A stretch of DNA of 64,000 nucleotides from Achromobacter sp. AONIH1 (lineage in GTDB: Bacteria > Pseudomonadota > Gammaproteobacteria > Burkholderiales > Burkholderiaceae_B): assembly GCF_002902905.1 (NCBI RefSeq), contig NZ_CP026124.1, forward strand, positions 6,386,001 to 6,450,000. The letters run 5' to 3'. Position numbers and translations under genes: made by a program. The notes under the pieces are model-generated. The model saw only the letters and a program-made list of their open reading frames with translations. It was not told where the DNA came from and searched no databases. Below are positions 9,287 through 17,699 of this stretch, piece by piece. The stretch's first letter is position 1, and every line of letters begins with the position of its first letter.

Positions 9287-9310
9287 CGTTATATATTCTG
9301 CGACATAACG
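9287..9310. promoter_or_regulatory. ModE-like (molybdate) operator before the nifQ-like gene
   Basis: An interrupted palindrome, CGTTATAT-N8-ACATAACG, lies 62 bases before the nifQ-like start codon. The arms and spacing match the E. coli modABCD operator core as I remember it. The site is AT-rich in very GC-rich surroundings. ModE represses or activates molybdenum genes when molybdate is present. Confidence 0.6.
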
Positions 9311-9371
9311 ATTGATTGGCACCTTCAATATCCCGCTCCGCTCCCGCCTTCCTTTTCCGTAGCCGCCCCTC

Positions 9372-9980
9372 ATGGATCACGCCCTGGTCGCCGACGAGTC
9401 CTCCCGCCTGTTGGCCTGTACGCTGCTGCGCCACGCGCAGCCCGACGACCCCGACGCCGCGTTCTTCGCCACGGTGCTTGGCAAGTGCCTGGCGCTGGGC
9501 GATCCGGGCCGCAGCGGCCTGCCGCCAGCGGAGCTGCGCGCGCTACTCGAGACCCTGTTCCCCGGCGCGCTGGACGACACCAGCGCGGAGCTGGAAGCGC
9601 TGCGACCGCAGCTCCAGGCCTATGAGGCGCGCGGCCTGGACGATCCGCAGCCCGGTTTTTCGCTGCTGTTGCGCGTGCTGCTGGAAACCTGGAGCGCGCC
9701 CGAGCTGGACACCACCCCGCTGGTCAGCAGCGTGCTCACGCGCGCCTGCCTGCGCCCCGACCATCTGTGGCGCGACCTGGGCCTGTCCGGCCGCGAGGAC
9801 GTGACTGCCCTGCTGACGCGCCACTATCCCGGACTGGCGGCGCGCAACGTGCGCAACCTGCGTTGGAAGCAATACCTGGCCTATGCCGCCTGCGAACATG
9901 CCGGGCTGCCGCCCGCCGCCGCGCCCGGCTGTCCGGGCTGCGAGGACCATGAACATTGCTACGGCGGCGCGGCGGCCTGA
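9372..9980 (+). CDS. NifQ-like molybdenum/iron-sulfur protein
   Basis: Protein of the NifQ type (202 aa). In diazotrophs NifQ donates molybdenum, carried on a Mo-Fe-S cluster, to nitrogenase cofactor synthesis. The C-terminal region has the family layout: NLRWKQYLAYAACE followed by Cys174, Cys187, Cys190 and Cys196, with the CX2CX5C tail CPGCEDHEHCYG. No nitrogenase gene is in the window, and the presumed lineage does not usually fix nitrogen, so the role may be Mo storage or delivery to other Mo enzymes. A ModE-like operator lies upstream, which supports a link to molybdenum. The ATG at 9372 gives normal length, though its ribosome binding site is weak. Confidence 0.78.
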   Translation: MDHALVADESSRLLACTLLRHAQPDDPDAAFFATVLGKCLALGDPGRSGLPPAELRALLETLFPGALDDTSAELEALRPQLQAYEARGLDDPQPGFSLLLRVLLETWSAPELDTTPLVSSVLTRACLRPDHLWRDLGLSGREDVTALLTRHYPGLAARNVRNLRWKQYLAYAACEHAGLPPAAAPGCPGCEDHEHCYGGAAA

Positions 9981-10066
9981 CTGCGCCGCGCCGCCCGGTC
10001 GCGCCTTGGCGCGCGGCGACCGGAGCGGATCCCGCGCGCCGCCGGGAATCGGTTCTAATACCCGCC

Positions 10067-10282
10067 ATGGACACGACGCAAGACATTGAACGCCGCCTGA
10101 CGGAACTCGAGATCAAGGCCAGCTTCGCCGACGACATGCTGGAGCAGCTCAACCAGATCATCGTCCGCCAGCAACAGCAGATGGAACGGCTGGCGCGCGA
10201 GCTGGCCGACCTGCGCCAGCAACAGCAGCCCGAAGGCGCCGCCTTCCGCAGCCTGCGCGACGAACTGCCGCCGCACTACTGA
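10067..10282 (+). CDS. slyX: SlyX family protein
   Basis: Short cytoplasmic coiled-coil protein (71 aa). It matches SlyX in length and pattern: IERRLTELEIKASFADDMLEQLNQ, glutamine-rich QQQQMERLARELADL, and a proline- and histidine-containing tail (ELPPHY). The biochemical role of SlyX is not known. It lies 86 bases after the nifQ-like gene and may be transcribed with it or from its own promoter. Confidence 0.88.
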   Translation: MDTTQDIERRLTELEIKASFADDMLEQLNQIIVRQQQQMERLARELADLRQQQQPEGAAFRSLRDELPPHY

Positions 10283-10602
10283 CCGCCCGGTTCCGGCGCG
10301 CCCGCGCCACGCCTGCGCCGTGCCGGACGATCCCGTCCGGCTCATCCCCGCTCCGATTCCCCCGCCTATCCGCGCATCAGCTGGCATGTCGGTGGCTTGC
10401 GCACGCCCCCATGGCCGCCACCGGTGATGTCTATTCAGAAAAAACAAATAAATTATCCCACTGGTGGAAATATGCTTTTTGAATATACGGGTTTATCCGG
10501 ATCCCGGATCGGCGCATCATTCATTCAACCGGAAACAACAACGAACCACGACGGCAGGCCGCCGGATTCGCTCCCCCCGGCTCTACAAATTGGAGAAGCA
10601 CC
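10283..10602. other. intergenic region with hairpin and AT-rich stretch
   Basis: No gene is visible here. A perfect 8-bp hairpin (GCCGGACG, ATCC loop, CGTCCGGC) at 10322-10341 has no T-run. Bases from about 10431 to 10560 are clearly AT-rich compared with the rest of the window and probably hold the promoter of the gene at 10603. I could not fix a -35/-10 pair with confidence. Confidence 0.5.
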
Positions 10603-10977
10603 ATGAAGACCACCAAGACTTTCGCAACCGCCCTGATGTTCTCGCTGGCCGCGCTGGGCGCCGCCGCCCACGCCTCGCCCAACATCGAACCGAACAACGT
10701 ACCGTTCCAGGGCGTCTACGGCACGCCGTATGAAGGCCCGAGCCGCGCCCAGGTGCAGGCCGAGCTGGCCGCGGCCAAGGCCGCCGCCAAGGCGGCCGGC
10801 CAGGTCTGGAACGTCGAGCCCAACGACACGCCCTTCGCCGGCGTCTACGGCACTCCGTACAACGGCCCCAGCCGCGCCCAGGTCGAAGCCGATCTGGCCA
10901 GCGCCAAGATCGCCGGCCAGGTGTCGAACGTCGAACCCAACGACATGCCGTTCTCCGGCGTCTATCACGGCGAATGA
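10603..10977 (+). CDS. small exported repeat protein, DUF4148-like
   Basis: Exported protein (124 aa) with a Sec signal peptide cut near residue 24 (AAAHA). The mature part is a tandem repeat of about 40 residues. Each unit reads EPN(N/D)xPFxGVYGTPYxGPSRAQV followed by an alanine/lysine helix and AGQV. There are two full copies and a third that stops after GVYHGE. The SRAQVxAxLAxAK part resembles DUF4148, common in Burkholderiales periplasmic proteins of unknown function. GGAG 8 bases before the ATG supports the start. The protein at 39755-40132 has a similar modular design. Confidence 0.72.
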   Translation: MKTTKTFATALMFSLAALGAAAHASPNIEPNNVPFQGVYGTPYEGPSRAQVQAELAAAKAAAKAAGQVWNVEPNDTPFAGVYGTPYNGPSRAQVEADLASAKIAGQVSNVEPNDMPFSGVYHGE

Positions 10978-11172
10978 GTCACCGGCGGGCGCCGCCCGCC
11001 TCGCCCCGCAACGAACAACCCTCCCCCGTGTTGTATTTCGCCGCCCGCGGTTCCGGGGCGGCATTTTTTTGCCCGGCGGCCAGCGCCCCGCCAGCAAAAG
11101 AATCACGGGAACATGGCCCCGTTCCCGGCAGGTGTAGGACAATAGCGGTTCTACATTATCCGGGAGCCCATC

Positions 11173-11553
11173 TTGAGATACACCCGCGTTCTCGCCTCGG
11201 CGGCGCTCGCCCTCGGCCTGGCTCAGGCCGCCGTGGCCGCGCCCGCCGTGATGCTCAACCATGCGCTGATCACGCAGATCCCCAAGGCCGACCAGCCCTC
11301 GTTCCACCAGGCGATCGCCGACGCGCTGAACAACTCCGCCGACGGCCAGAGCACCAACTGGTCCAGCGTGCCCAAGCGCAAGGTCACGCCGCCGATCACG
11401 GTCAAGCTCACCCCGACGCAGACCACCAAGCTCAAGGACGATCGCGCCTGCCGCTTCCTGGAAGGCGATTTCGCGCGGGCCAACACCACTGAGTCCTGGA
11501 AGTTCTGGTTCTGCAAGCAGCCCGACGGCAGCTGGAAGGCCAGCAGCAACTAA
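11173..11553 (+). CDS. small exported protein with C-terminal QPDGSW motif
   Basis: Exported protein (126 aa) with a Sec signal (LASAALALGLAQAAVAA). The start is a TTG with GGGAG 7 bases upstream; no in-frame ATG precedes the signal peptide. The C-terminal part CRFLEGDF...WKFWFCKQPDGSWK resembles the end of 17-kDa surface antigen family proteins, where two cysteines precede QPDGSW. This similarity is weak and the function is unknown. A strong bidirectional terminator follows. Confidence 0.65.
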   Translation: MRYTRVLASAALALGLAQAAVAAPAVMLNHALITQIPKADQPSFHQAIADALNNSADGQSTNWSSVPKRKVTPPITVKLTPTQTTKLKDDRACRFLEGDFARANTTESWKFWFCKQPDGSWKASSN

Positions 11554-11601
11554 GGCTGGCCGGGCCCGCCCGCGCCTGGCGCGGAACCGGCCCCGCGAAT
11601 G

Positions 11602-11641
11602 ACAAAACGCCGCCCGGTCCACAGACCGGGCGGCGTTTTGT
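11602..11641. terminator. bidirectional terminator between small exported gene and maeB
   Basis: An 18-bp hairpin with arms ACAAAACGCCGCCCGGTC and GACCGGGCGGCGTTTTGT and a CACA loop is followed by further T. An A-run on the left side lets it also end maeB transcription from the other strand. Confidence 0.93.
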
Positions 11642-11733
11642 TTTCATCGCAAGGCCGCCACGAAACCAGCGCGGCCCGCTACCTTGCGGGACCCGCTGGC
11701 CGGATTCGCGCCGGCGGGTTCCCGGCGCGAGAC

Positions 11734-14034
11734 TCAGGCCGACGTTTCCGCGCGATTGGCGTCCAGCACCGTCATGGCCGTCATGTTGATGATGCGACGC
11801 ACGGTCGAGCTGGAGGTCAGGATGTGCACCGGCGCGTTCGCGCCCAGCAGGAACGGACCCACCGCCACGTTGCCGCCGGCCGCCGTCTTGAGCAGGTTGT
11901 AGGCGATGTTGCCCGAGTCCACGTTCGGGCACACCAGCAGGTTGGCCTCGCCCTTGAGCGTGGACGAAGGCAGGATGCGCAGGCGCAGCGCCTCGTCCAG
12001 CGCGCAGTCGCCGTGCATCTCGCCGTCGATCTCCAGGTCCGGCTCCATCTGGCGCACCAGCTCCAGCGCGCGGCGCATCTTCGCGCCCGAGGCCGAGCTG
12101 CCCGAGCCGAAATTCGAGCGCGACAGCAGCGCGACCTTCGGCGCCAGGTTCATGCGGCGCATGGCTTGCGCCGCCATGCGCGTGAATTCGGCGATCTGCT
12201 CGGCCGTGGGTTCGTCGTTGACGTGCGTGTCCACCAGCACCACCGTGCGCTCGTTCAGCAGCAGGATGTTCATGGCGGCGTAGACGTTGTCGCCGGGGCG
12301 ACGACCGATCACTTCATCAACGAAGCGCAGATGGTCGTGATAGGCGCCCACGGTGCCGCAGACCATGCCGTCGGCGTCGCCCAGGTGCACCATCATCGCG
12401 CCGATCAGCGTCAGGCGGCGACGCATTTCCACGCGCGCCATCTCCTTGGTGATGCCACGGCGGCACATCAGCTCCCAGTACGTGGTCCAGTACTGATGGA
12501 AGCGTTCGTCATATTCGGGGTTGGTGACTTCCACGTCCTCGCCCAGGCGCAGGCGCAGGCCGAATTTCTCGATGCGCGACAGCAGCACGGCGGGACGGCC
12601 CACCAGGATGGGACGCGCCAGGCCTTCGTCGACGATGACCTGCACGGCGCGCAGCACGCGCTCATCTTCGCCCTCGGTGAAGACGATGCGGGATTTTCCG
12701 CCGCCGCGCACGATGCGCTTGGCCGCCGAGAACAGCGGCTTCATGAAGGCGCCCGAGTGATACACGAACTGCTGCAGCTGTTCCTCGTACGCTTCCAGGT
12801 CCGCCAGCGGACGCGTCGCCACCCCGCCTTCCATCGCCGCCTTGGCCACCGCCGGCGCGATCCGCACGATCAGGCGCGGATCGAACGGCTTCGGAATCAG
12901 GTAGTCCGCCCCGAACGAGATGTCATACGTGCCATAGGCCGCCGCCACCACTTCGTTCTGCTCTTCCTCGGCCAGCTCCGCGATCGCGTACACCGCCGCC
13001 TTTTCCATCTCGCGCGTGATCGTCGTCGCGCCCACGTCCAGCGCACCCCGGAAAATGTACGGGAAGCACAGCACGTTGTTCACCTGGTTCGGATAGTCCG
13101 ACCGACCCGTGGCCATCACCACGTCGTCGCGCACCCCGTGCGCCACCTCCGGCAGGATCTCCGGCGTCGGGTTGGCCAGCGCCAGGATCAGCGGCCGGGT
13201 ACCCATCGCCGCCACCATCTCCGGCTTGAGCACGCCCCCGGCCGACAGCCCCAGGAACACGTCCGCCCCCTCGATCACCTCGGCCAGCTTGCGCGCGTCC
13301 GTCTTCTGCGCGAAGCGCGCCTTGTCCGGATCCATCAGCGTCGTGCGGCCCTCGTACACCACCCCTTCGATGTCCGTCACCCAGATGTTCTCCAGCGGCA
13401 GGCCCAGGTCCACCATCAGGTCCAGGCACGCCAGCGCCGCCGCCCCCGCGCCCGAGGTCACCACCTTCACCTGGTCGATCTGCTTGCCCACCACCTTCAG
13501 GCCATTGATGAACGCCGCCGACACGCAGATCGCCGTGCCATGCTGGTCATCGTGGAACACCGGGATCTTCATCCGCTCGCGCAGCTTGCGCTCCACCGTG
13601 AAACACTCCGGCGCCTTGATGTCCTCCAGATTGATCCCGCCGAACGTCGCCTCCAGACCGGCGATGATCTCCACCAGCTTGTCCGGGTCCGTCTCGTTGA
13701 TCTCGATGTCGTACACATCCAGGCCGGCGAACTTCTTGAACAGCACCGCCTTGCCTTCCATCACCGGCTTGGACGCCAGCGCGCCGATATTGCCCAGGCC
13801 CAGCACCGCCGTGCCGTTGGTGATCACGCCCACCAGATTGCCCCGCGCCGTGTAGCGGAACACATTGGCCGGGTCGGCCACGATTTCCTCACAGGCCGCC
13901 GCCACACCGGGCGAATAGGCCAGCGCCAGGTCGCGCTGGTTGACCAGCGGCTTGGACGCCACGACCGAGATCTTGCCGGGGACCGGATACTGGTGATAGT
14001 CCAGGGCTGCCTGGCGGTCGGATGGGGAATTCAT
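11734..14034 (-). CDS. maeB: NADP-dependent malic enzyme (MaeB type)
   Basis: Converts malate to pyruvate and CO2 with NADP (766 aa). The N-terminal half is the malic enzyme domain, with [40 protein letters not shown] and HDDQHGTA (metal and substrate region). From about residue 430 a phosphate acetyltransferase-like domain follows, as in all large MaeB proteins; in this family it is regulatory rather than catalytic. The ATG at 14034 has AAGGAGG about 10 bases upstream, so I prefer it over the ATG 54 bases earlier. A divergent LysR gene starts 122 bases away and may control it. Confidence 0.95.
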   Translation of the reverse strand: MNSPSDRQAALDYHQYPVPGKISVVASKPLVNQRDLALAYSPGVAAACEEIVADPANVFRYTARGNLVGVITNGTAVLGLGNIGALASKPVMEGKAVLFKKFAGLDVYDIEINETDPDKLVEIIAGLEATFGGINLEDIKAPECFTVERKLRERMKIPVFHDDQHGTAICVSAAFINGLKVVGKQIDQVKVVTSGAGAAALACLDLMVDLGLPLENIWVTDIEGVVYEGRTTLMDPDKARFAQKTDARKLAEVIEGADVFLGLSAGGVLKPEMVAAMGTRPLILALANPTPEILPEVAHGVRDDVVMATGRSDYPNQVNNVLCFPYIFRGALDVGATTITREMEKAAVYAIAELAEEEQNEVVAAAYGTYDISFGADYLIPKPFDPRLIVRIAPAVAKAAMEGGVATRPLADLEAYEEQLQQFVYHSGAFMKPLFSAAKRIVRGGGKSRIVFTEGEDERVLRAVQVIVDEGLARPILVGRPAVLLSRIEKFGLRLRLGEDVEVTNPEYDERFHQYWTTYWELMCRRGITKEMARVEMRRRLTLIGAMMVHLGDADGMVCGTVGAYHDHLRFVDEVIGRRPGDNVYAAMNILLLNERTVVLVDTHVNDEPTAEQIAEFTRMAAQAMRRMNLAPKVALLSRSNFGSGSSASGAKMRRALELVRQMEPDLEIDGEMHGDCALDEALRLRILPSSTLKGEANLLVCPNVDSGNIAYNLLKTAAGGNVAVGPFLLGANAPVHILTSSSTVRRIINMTAMTVLDANRAETSA

Positions 14035-14083
14035 GGGGCGATGCCTCCTTGGGCTTGAAGTATGGAAAAATTCTAGGCCCAAT

Positions 14084-14137
14084 GGCATAAGGTATTCATA
14101 AGGTTTTAATATTGTTCAATCATAAAAAACTTATGCC
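14084..14137. promoter_or_regulatory. operator-like repeats between maeB and lysR
   Basis: This AT-rich divergent promoter region holds GGCATAAG (14084) and its inverted copy CTTATGCC (14130), a direct repeat CATAAGG at 14086 and 14097, and a 15-base dyad CATAA-N5-TTATG at 14121-14135. The layout fits LysR-type binding sites. Confidence 0.5.
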
Positions 14138-14156
14138 CTGGCTATGACCCCAATAT

Positions 14157-15116
14157 ATGACCTCGTTTAATCCCGAGGAAGTCGTCCGGAAACTGGGCTC
14201 GCGCCTCAAGATGCGGCACCTGATGCTGCTGCTGCAGATCGAGCAGCACGGGTCGCTGACCCGGGTCGCCGAGCAGATGGCGACCAGCCAGCCGGCCGTG
14301 ACCAATGCCCTGTCCGAACTCGAAAGCATGTTCGGCGTGCCGCTGTTCGAGCGCTCCGCGCGCGGCATGACGCCCACCCCGCTGGGCGCGGTGGTGCTGG
14401 CGCGCGCCCGCGCCCTGGTCCACGATCTGGGCCACATGGTCCAGGAAATGGAAGCGCTGGCCACCGGCCACGCAGCGCACCTGAACATCGGCGCCATTCC
14501 CTTCGTCTCGGGCCAGATGCTGTCGGCCGCCATCGGCCGCACCCTGCCGCAAGGCCGCGGCATCACCGCCACCATCCACGAGGGCCAGGGCCCCGCCCTG
14601 CTGCGCCAGCTACGCGACCATACGCTGGATATCGTGGTCGGCTGGGCCACGCCATCCGTGGACCTGAGCGGCATGCGCTTCGAGACGCTTTACCACCAGC
14701 CGCCCCGGCTCATCGCCAGCCGCCGGCTGGCCGCCCGGCTGGGCCGCTCGCGGCTGGAATGGAACATGCTGGCGGACCTGGACTGGATCCTGGGCACGGC
14801 CGACAGCCCGATCCGCGAGCAGGTGGTCTACATCTTCCTGCGGGCCGGCCTGGCCCCGCCCACGCCGCTGGTGCAAAGCGACTCGGCCAAGCTGATCGGC
14901 GAAATGATCGTGGCCAACGAACGCGCCGTCTCCATCCTGCCGGCCGATATCGCCGAGGAGCTGGTGCGCATCGCCGGCGTGGCCATCGTGCCCTACTCGC
15001 TGGACTGGACCATGCCGCCCATCTCGCTGTTCATGCGCGACGAAGGCCCGAGCCGCAATGTCGAGGCGCTGTTCTCGGCGGCGCTGCGCGAGGTCTATAC
15101 GCACGGCCTGCGCTGA
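14157..15116 (+). CDS. LysR family transcriptional regulator
   Basis: LysR-type regulator (319 aa). The winged helix-turn-helix covers residues about 15-75 (LLLQIEQHGSLTRVAEQM, then TSQPAVTNALSELE). The rest is the periplasmic-binding-protein-like effector domain (LDIVVGWATP, LPADIAEELV). The N-terminal 15 residues before the helix-turn-helix are longer than usual, as in regulators of the GbpR/Cbl-like branch. It is divergent from maeB across a 122-base gap with dyad repeats, which suggests malic enzyme or another C4-acid function as target. The effector is unknown. Confidence 0.88.
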   Translation: MTSFNPEEVVRKLGSRLKMRHLMLLLQIEQHGSLTRVAEQMATSQPAVTNALSELESMFGVPLFERSARGMTPTPLGAVVLARARALVHDLGHMVQEMEALATGHAAHLNIGAIPFVSGQMLSAAIGRTLPQGRGITATIHEGQGPALLRQLRDHTLDIVVGWATPSVDLSGMRFETLYHQPPRLIASRRLAARLGRSRLEWNMLADLDWILGTADSPIREQVVYIFLRAGLAPPTPLVQSDSAKLIGEMIVANERAVSILPADIAEELVRIAGVAIVPYSLDWTMPPISLFMRDEGPSRNVEALFSAALREVYTHGLR

Positions 15117-15235
15117 GGCCCGTTCGGGCGCGCCGCTGGCGCCGACCGGCGCGGCCCGCCCAGGCGCTTGCCGTGCGCCCGCGCGCCGCGCGATACTGCA
15201 AGCCCCGCGTTCCCTGCCTTCCGGCGGCCCGTTCC

Positions 15236-16036
15236 ATGCCCGCAAGCCAGTTCCTCATGCAGCGCAGCGCCCTGGCCGGCGTGCAGGCCGTGGCCGCGCG
15301 CAGCAACCGGACCTTCGCACGCCACTCGCACGAACAGTTCGGCATCGGCGTGATCCGCCATGGCGCGCAGGCCTCGCACAGCGGACGCGGCCAGGTGCAG
15401 GCCCAGGCCGGGCAGGTCATCACCGTCAATCCCGGTGAAATCCATGACGGCGCGCCGCTGGGCGACGCCGGCCGCGCCTGGCAGATGCTCTACCTGGATC
15501 CCTCGGTCGCCGCCGAAGCGGCCCGCGAGTTCCTGCCCGCCGGCGAATTCGAATTTCCGCAGCCTGTGTTCGACGACCCCGTCCTGGCCCGGGATGTGCT
15601 GGCGCTCTATGCGCAAGCCATCGCCAGTGCCGAAGCGCTGGCCTGCGACGCGCTGCTGCTGCGCGTGCTGGCGCGCGCGGCGGGCGGACGCCGCGCCGCC
15701 GCCGCGCCATCCGCGCCCTCGGCCATCCGTCACGCCCGCGCCCGCATCGATGACGATCCGGCAGCCAGCCTGTCGCTGGCCGATCTGGCCGCCGCCTGCG
15801 GCCTGAGCCGCTACCAGACGCTGCGTGCCTTTGCCCGCGACACCGGCATGACACCGCATGCTTACCAGGTCCAGCGCCGGCTGTTGCTGGCGCGCGGCTG
15901 GATCCGGGCCGGCGCCACGCTCGCCGACGCGGCCGCGGCCGGCGGTTTCTCGGACCAGAGCCACATGACCCGCCTGTTTGTCCGCGCCTACGGGCTGTCG
16001 CCGGGCCGCTACGCGGCCGCCGCGCGTCCCGCCTGA
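15236..16036 (+). CDS. AraC family transcriptional regulator
   Basis: AraC-type regulator (266 aa) with an N-terminal cupin-like sensing domain (HSHEQFGIGVI, ITVNPGEIHDG, about 25-75). A C-terminal double helix-turn-helix covers about 175-262 (SLADLAAACGLSRYQTLRAFARDTGMTP, then ADAAAAGGFSDQSHMTRLFVRAYGLSPGRY). The ATG at 15236 gives the normal length for this type. An EamA exporter gene follows 93 bases downstream in the same direction, a common arrangement in which the regulator controls the exporter. Confidence 0.87.
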   Translation: MPASQFLMQRSALAGVQAVAARSNRTFARHSHEQFGIGVIRHGAQASHSGRGQVQAQAGQVITVNPGEIHDGAPLGDAGRAWQMLYLDPSVAAEAAREFLPAGEFEFPQPVFDDPVLARDVLALYAQAIASAEALACDALLLRVLARAAGGRRAAAAPSAPSAIRHARARIDDDPAASLSLADLAAACGLSRYQTLRAFARDTGMTPHAYQVQRRLLLARGWIRAGATLADAAAAGGFSDQSHMTRLFVRAYGLSPGRYAAAARPA

Positions 16037-16129
16037 GCGCCCGCTCGCAGCCCCCCGCAATTTCGTTCAAGACCCGCCGGCGGCCGTCCGCCTACGCTGC
16101 ACGCTTTTCCACGCAAAGGCCGGACGTCC

Positions 16130-17062
16130 ATGAGCAGCGCAGCAAGCAAGCCACTTCAATCCTCGGGCGAGCGAATGCAAGGCTACGCCTGCCTGGCCGC
16201 CGCGATGGCGCTGGTCGGCAGCACGGTGGTCGCCAGCAAGATCATCGCGGCAGGGCTCCCCCCTTTCACCGCCACCGCGCTGCGCTTTGCGCTGGCGCTG
16301 CCCTGCTTCCTCCTGATCATGAAACTGACCGGCGCGTCCCTGCCCCGACTCGGCGCACGCGACTGGGCGTTGCTGACGGCGCAGGCCGCCGCCGGCAGCG
16401 TGGGCTACACGGTGCTGCTCATCACCGGCCTGCAGCGCGCGTCGGCGGTGGACGCCGGCATCATCCTGGGCGCATTGCCGCTGGTGTCCGCCGCCCTGGC
16501 CGTGACGCTGCTGGGCGAACGGCCCGGCCGCTCCACGCTGGTCGCGATCGCGATCGCCACGGCGGGCGTATGGCTGACGATGGCCAGCCCCGCCGGCCCT
16601 GAAGGCGCCTCGTCATTGACGGGCAATGCGCTGGTGCTGGGCGCCGTGTGCTGCGAAGGCCTGTTCATCCTGCTGCACAAGCGGCTGCGCACGCCGGTGC
16701 CGCCGCTCGCGCTGTCGACCATCATGACCGCCATCGGCCTGGCCGCCTCGGCGCTGGCGAGCCTGCTGGCCGAGGCGCCCTGGACGCTGGCGCTGCCCGC
16801 CGACGCGGTGCTGGCCGTGGCCTATTACGCGCTGGCGCCCACGGTGGGCGGCTTCCTGCTTTGGTACGCGGGCGCCGCCCGCAGCAATGGCGCGGAAGCC
16901 GCGCTGTTCACCGCGGTCGCGCCGGTATGCGCCGTACTGCTGGCGGCGGGCCTGCTGGGCGAGGCGCTGCAGACCCGCCAGCTCGCCGGCATGGCCTGCG
17001 TGCTGGCGGCCATCGCGCTGCTGGGACTGTCGAACCGCGCCTCCGCTCGCGGCCCGCACTAA
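16130..17062 (+). CDS. EamA/DMT family transporter
   Basis: Drug/metabolite transporter (310 aa) with ten hydrophobic helices in two EamA repeats. The first repeat is at about 20-150 (MALVGSTVVASKIIAAGLPPF; VDAGIILGALPLVSA) and the second at about 165-300 (ALVLGAVCCEGLFILLHKRL; EAALFTAVAPVCAVLLA). Such proteins export amino acids, purines or toxic metabolites; the substrate here is unknown. It follows an AraC gene, whose product probably controls it. Confidence 0.88.
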   Translation: MSSAASKPLQSSGERMQGYACLAAAMALVGSTVVASKIIAAGLPPFTATALRFALALPCFLLIMKLTGASLPRLGARDWALLTAQAAAGSVGYTVLLITGLQRASAVDAGIILGALPLVSAALAVTLLGERPGRSTLVAIAIATAGVWLTMASPAGPEGASSLTGNALVLGAVCCEGLFILLHKRLRTPVPPLALSTIMTAIGLAASALASLLAEAPWTLALPADAVLAVAYYALAPTVGGFLLWYAGAARSNGAEAALFTAVAPVCAVLLAAGLLGEALQTRQLAGMACVLAAIALLGLSNRASARGPH

Positions 17063-17098
17063 GGCGCGGACACCATCAGGCGCTGGCCGCGTCCGTCC

Positions 17099-17575
17099 CT
17101 AGCCCCGGCTGAACGCCAGCGCGAAATCCTCGGAGAATATCTCGGCCAGCGCGCGCCGCAACGCGACGGCGCGCTCGGCGCCGTAGGCGGCCTCGAAGCG
17201 GGCCTGCGCGTCGGTCCACAGGCGGCGCGACTGCGTCAGCTTCTCGCAACCGGCATCGGTGAGCGCGACGCGGCGACTGCGCCCGTCGCGCAGGTCGCGC
17301 GTGGTGCGGACATAACCATCGCGCACCAGGGGCTTGAGGTTGTGCGCCAGCGCCGAACGATCCAACACCAGCAGGCGGGCCAGGTCGGTCATGGACGGCG
17401 CGCCGGCGCGCGCGATGTGAGACAGGATGGAATGCTGCGACACCTTCAGCCCGCACGGCGCGAGCACGGCATCGTAGAGCTGCGAGACACGGCGGGTGGC
17501 CTTGCGCAAGGCCGCGCCATGGCAAATCAGGGAATCCTCGCGCTCGATCGGAAAAACGGCAATGACGTCGGACAT
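17099..17575 (-). CDS. MarR family transcriptional regulator
   Basis: MarR-type regulator (158 aa). The winged helix region is clear: LKVSQHSILSHIARAGAPSMTDLARLLVLDRSALAHNLKPLVRDGYV at about 50-96, then RDGRSRRVALTDAG in the wing. The ATG at 17575 (MSDVIAVF) gives the normal length; an in-frame start 66 bases upstream adds a basic tail that is not expected. It faces the EamA exporter gene convergently. Its target is unknown. Confidence 0.85.
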   Translation of the reverse strand: MSDVIAVFPIEREDSLICHGAALRKATRRVSQLYDAVLAPCGLKVSQHSILSHIARAGAPSMTDLARLLVLDRSALAHNLKPLVRDGYVRTTRDLRDGRSRRVALTDAGCEKLTQSRRLWTDAQARFEAAYGAERAVALRRALAEIFSEDFALAFSRG

Positions 17576-17699
17576 GGCGGTTCGGACGGCAAGAGGTGGC
17601 GGGAAGCGGCGGGACAGCCGGACGCCGCGGGGCAAGCCCACGGCGCGGCCGGAACCTCATACGCTACAACCGGCGCTTCGGACAGTCCAGCCCCGCCCC

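Noticed and set aside
10397..10606. Small frame in the AT-rich gap before 10603
   Set aside because: No ribosome binding site, unusual codons, and it runs over the start of the real gene.
11599..14058. Very long open frame on the strand opposite maeB
   Set aside because: It is arginine- and histidine-rich, has no domain, and mirrors the GC-rich third positions of the real malic enzyme gene. Similar mirror frames lie opposite cyoB at 3149-5437 and 57052-59313, and opposite the phospholipase D-like gene at 23601-26033.
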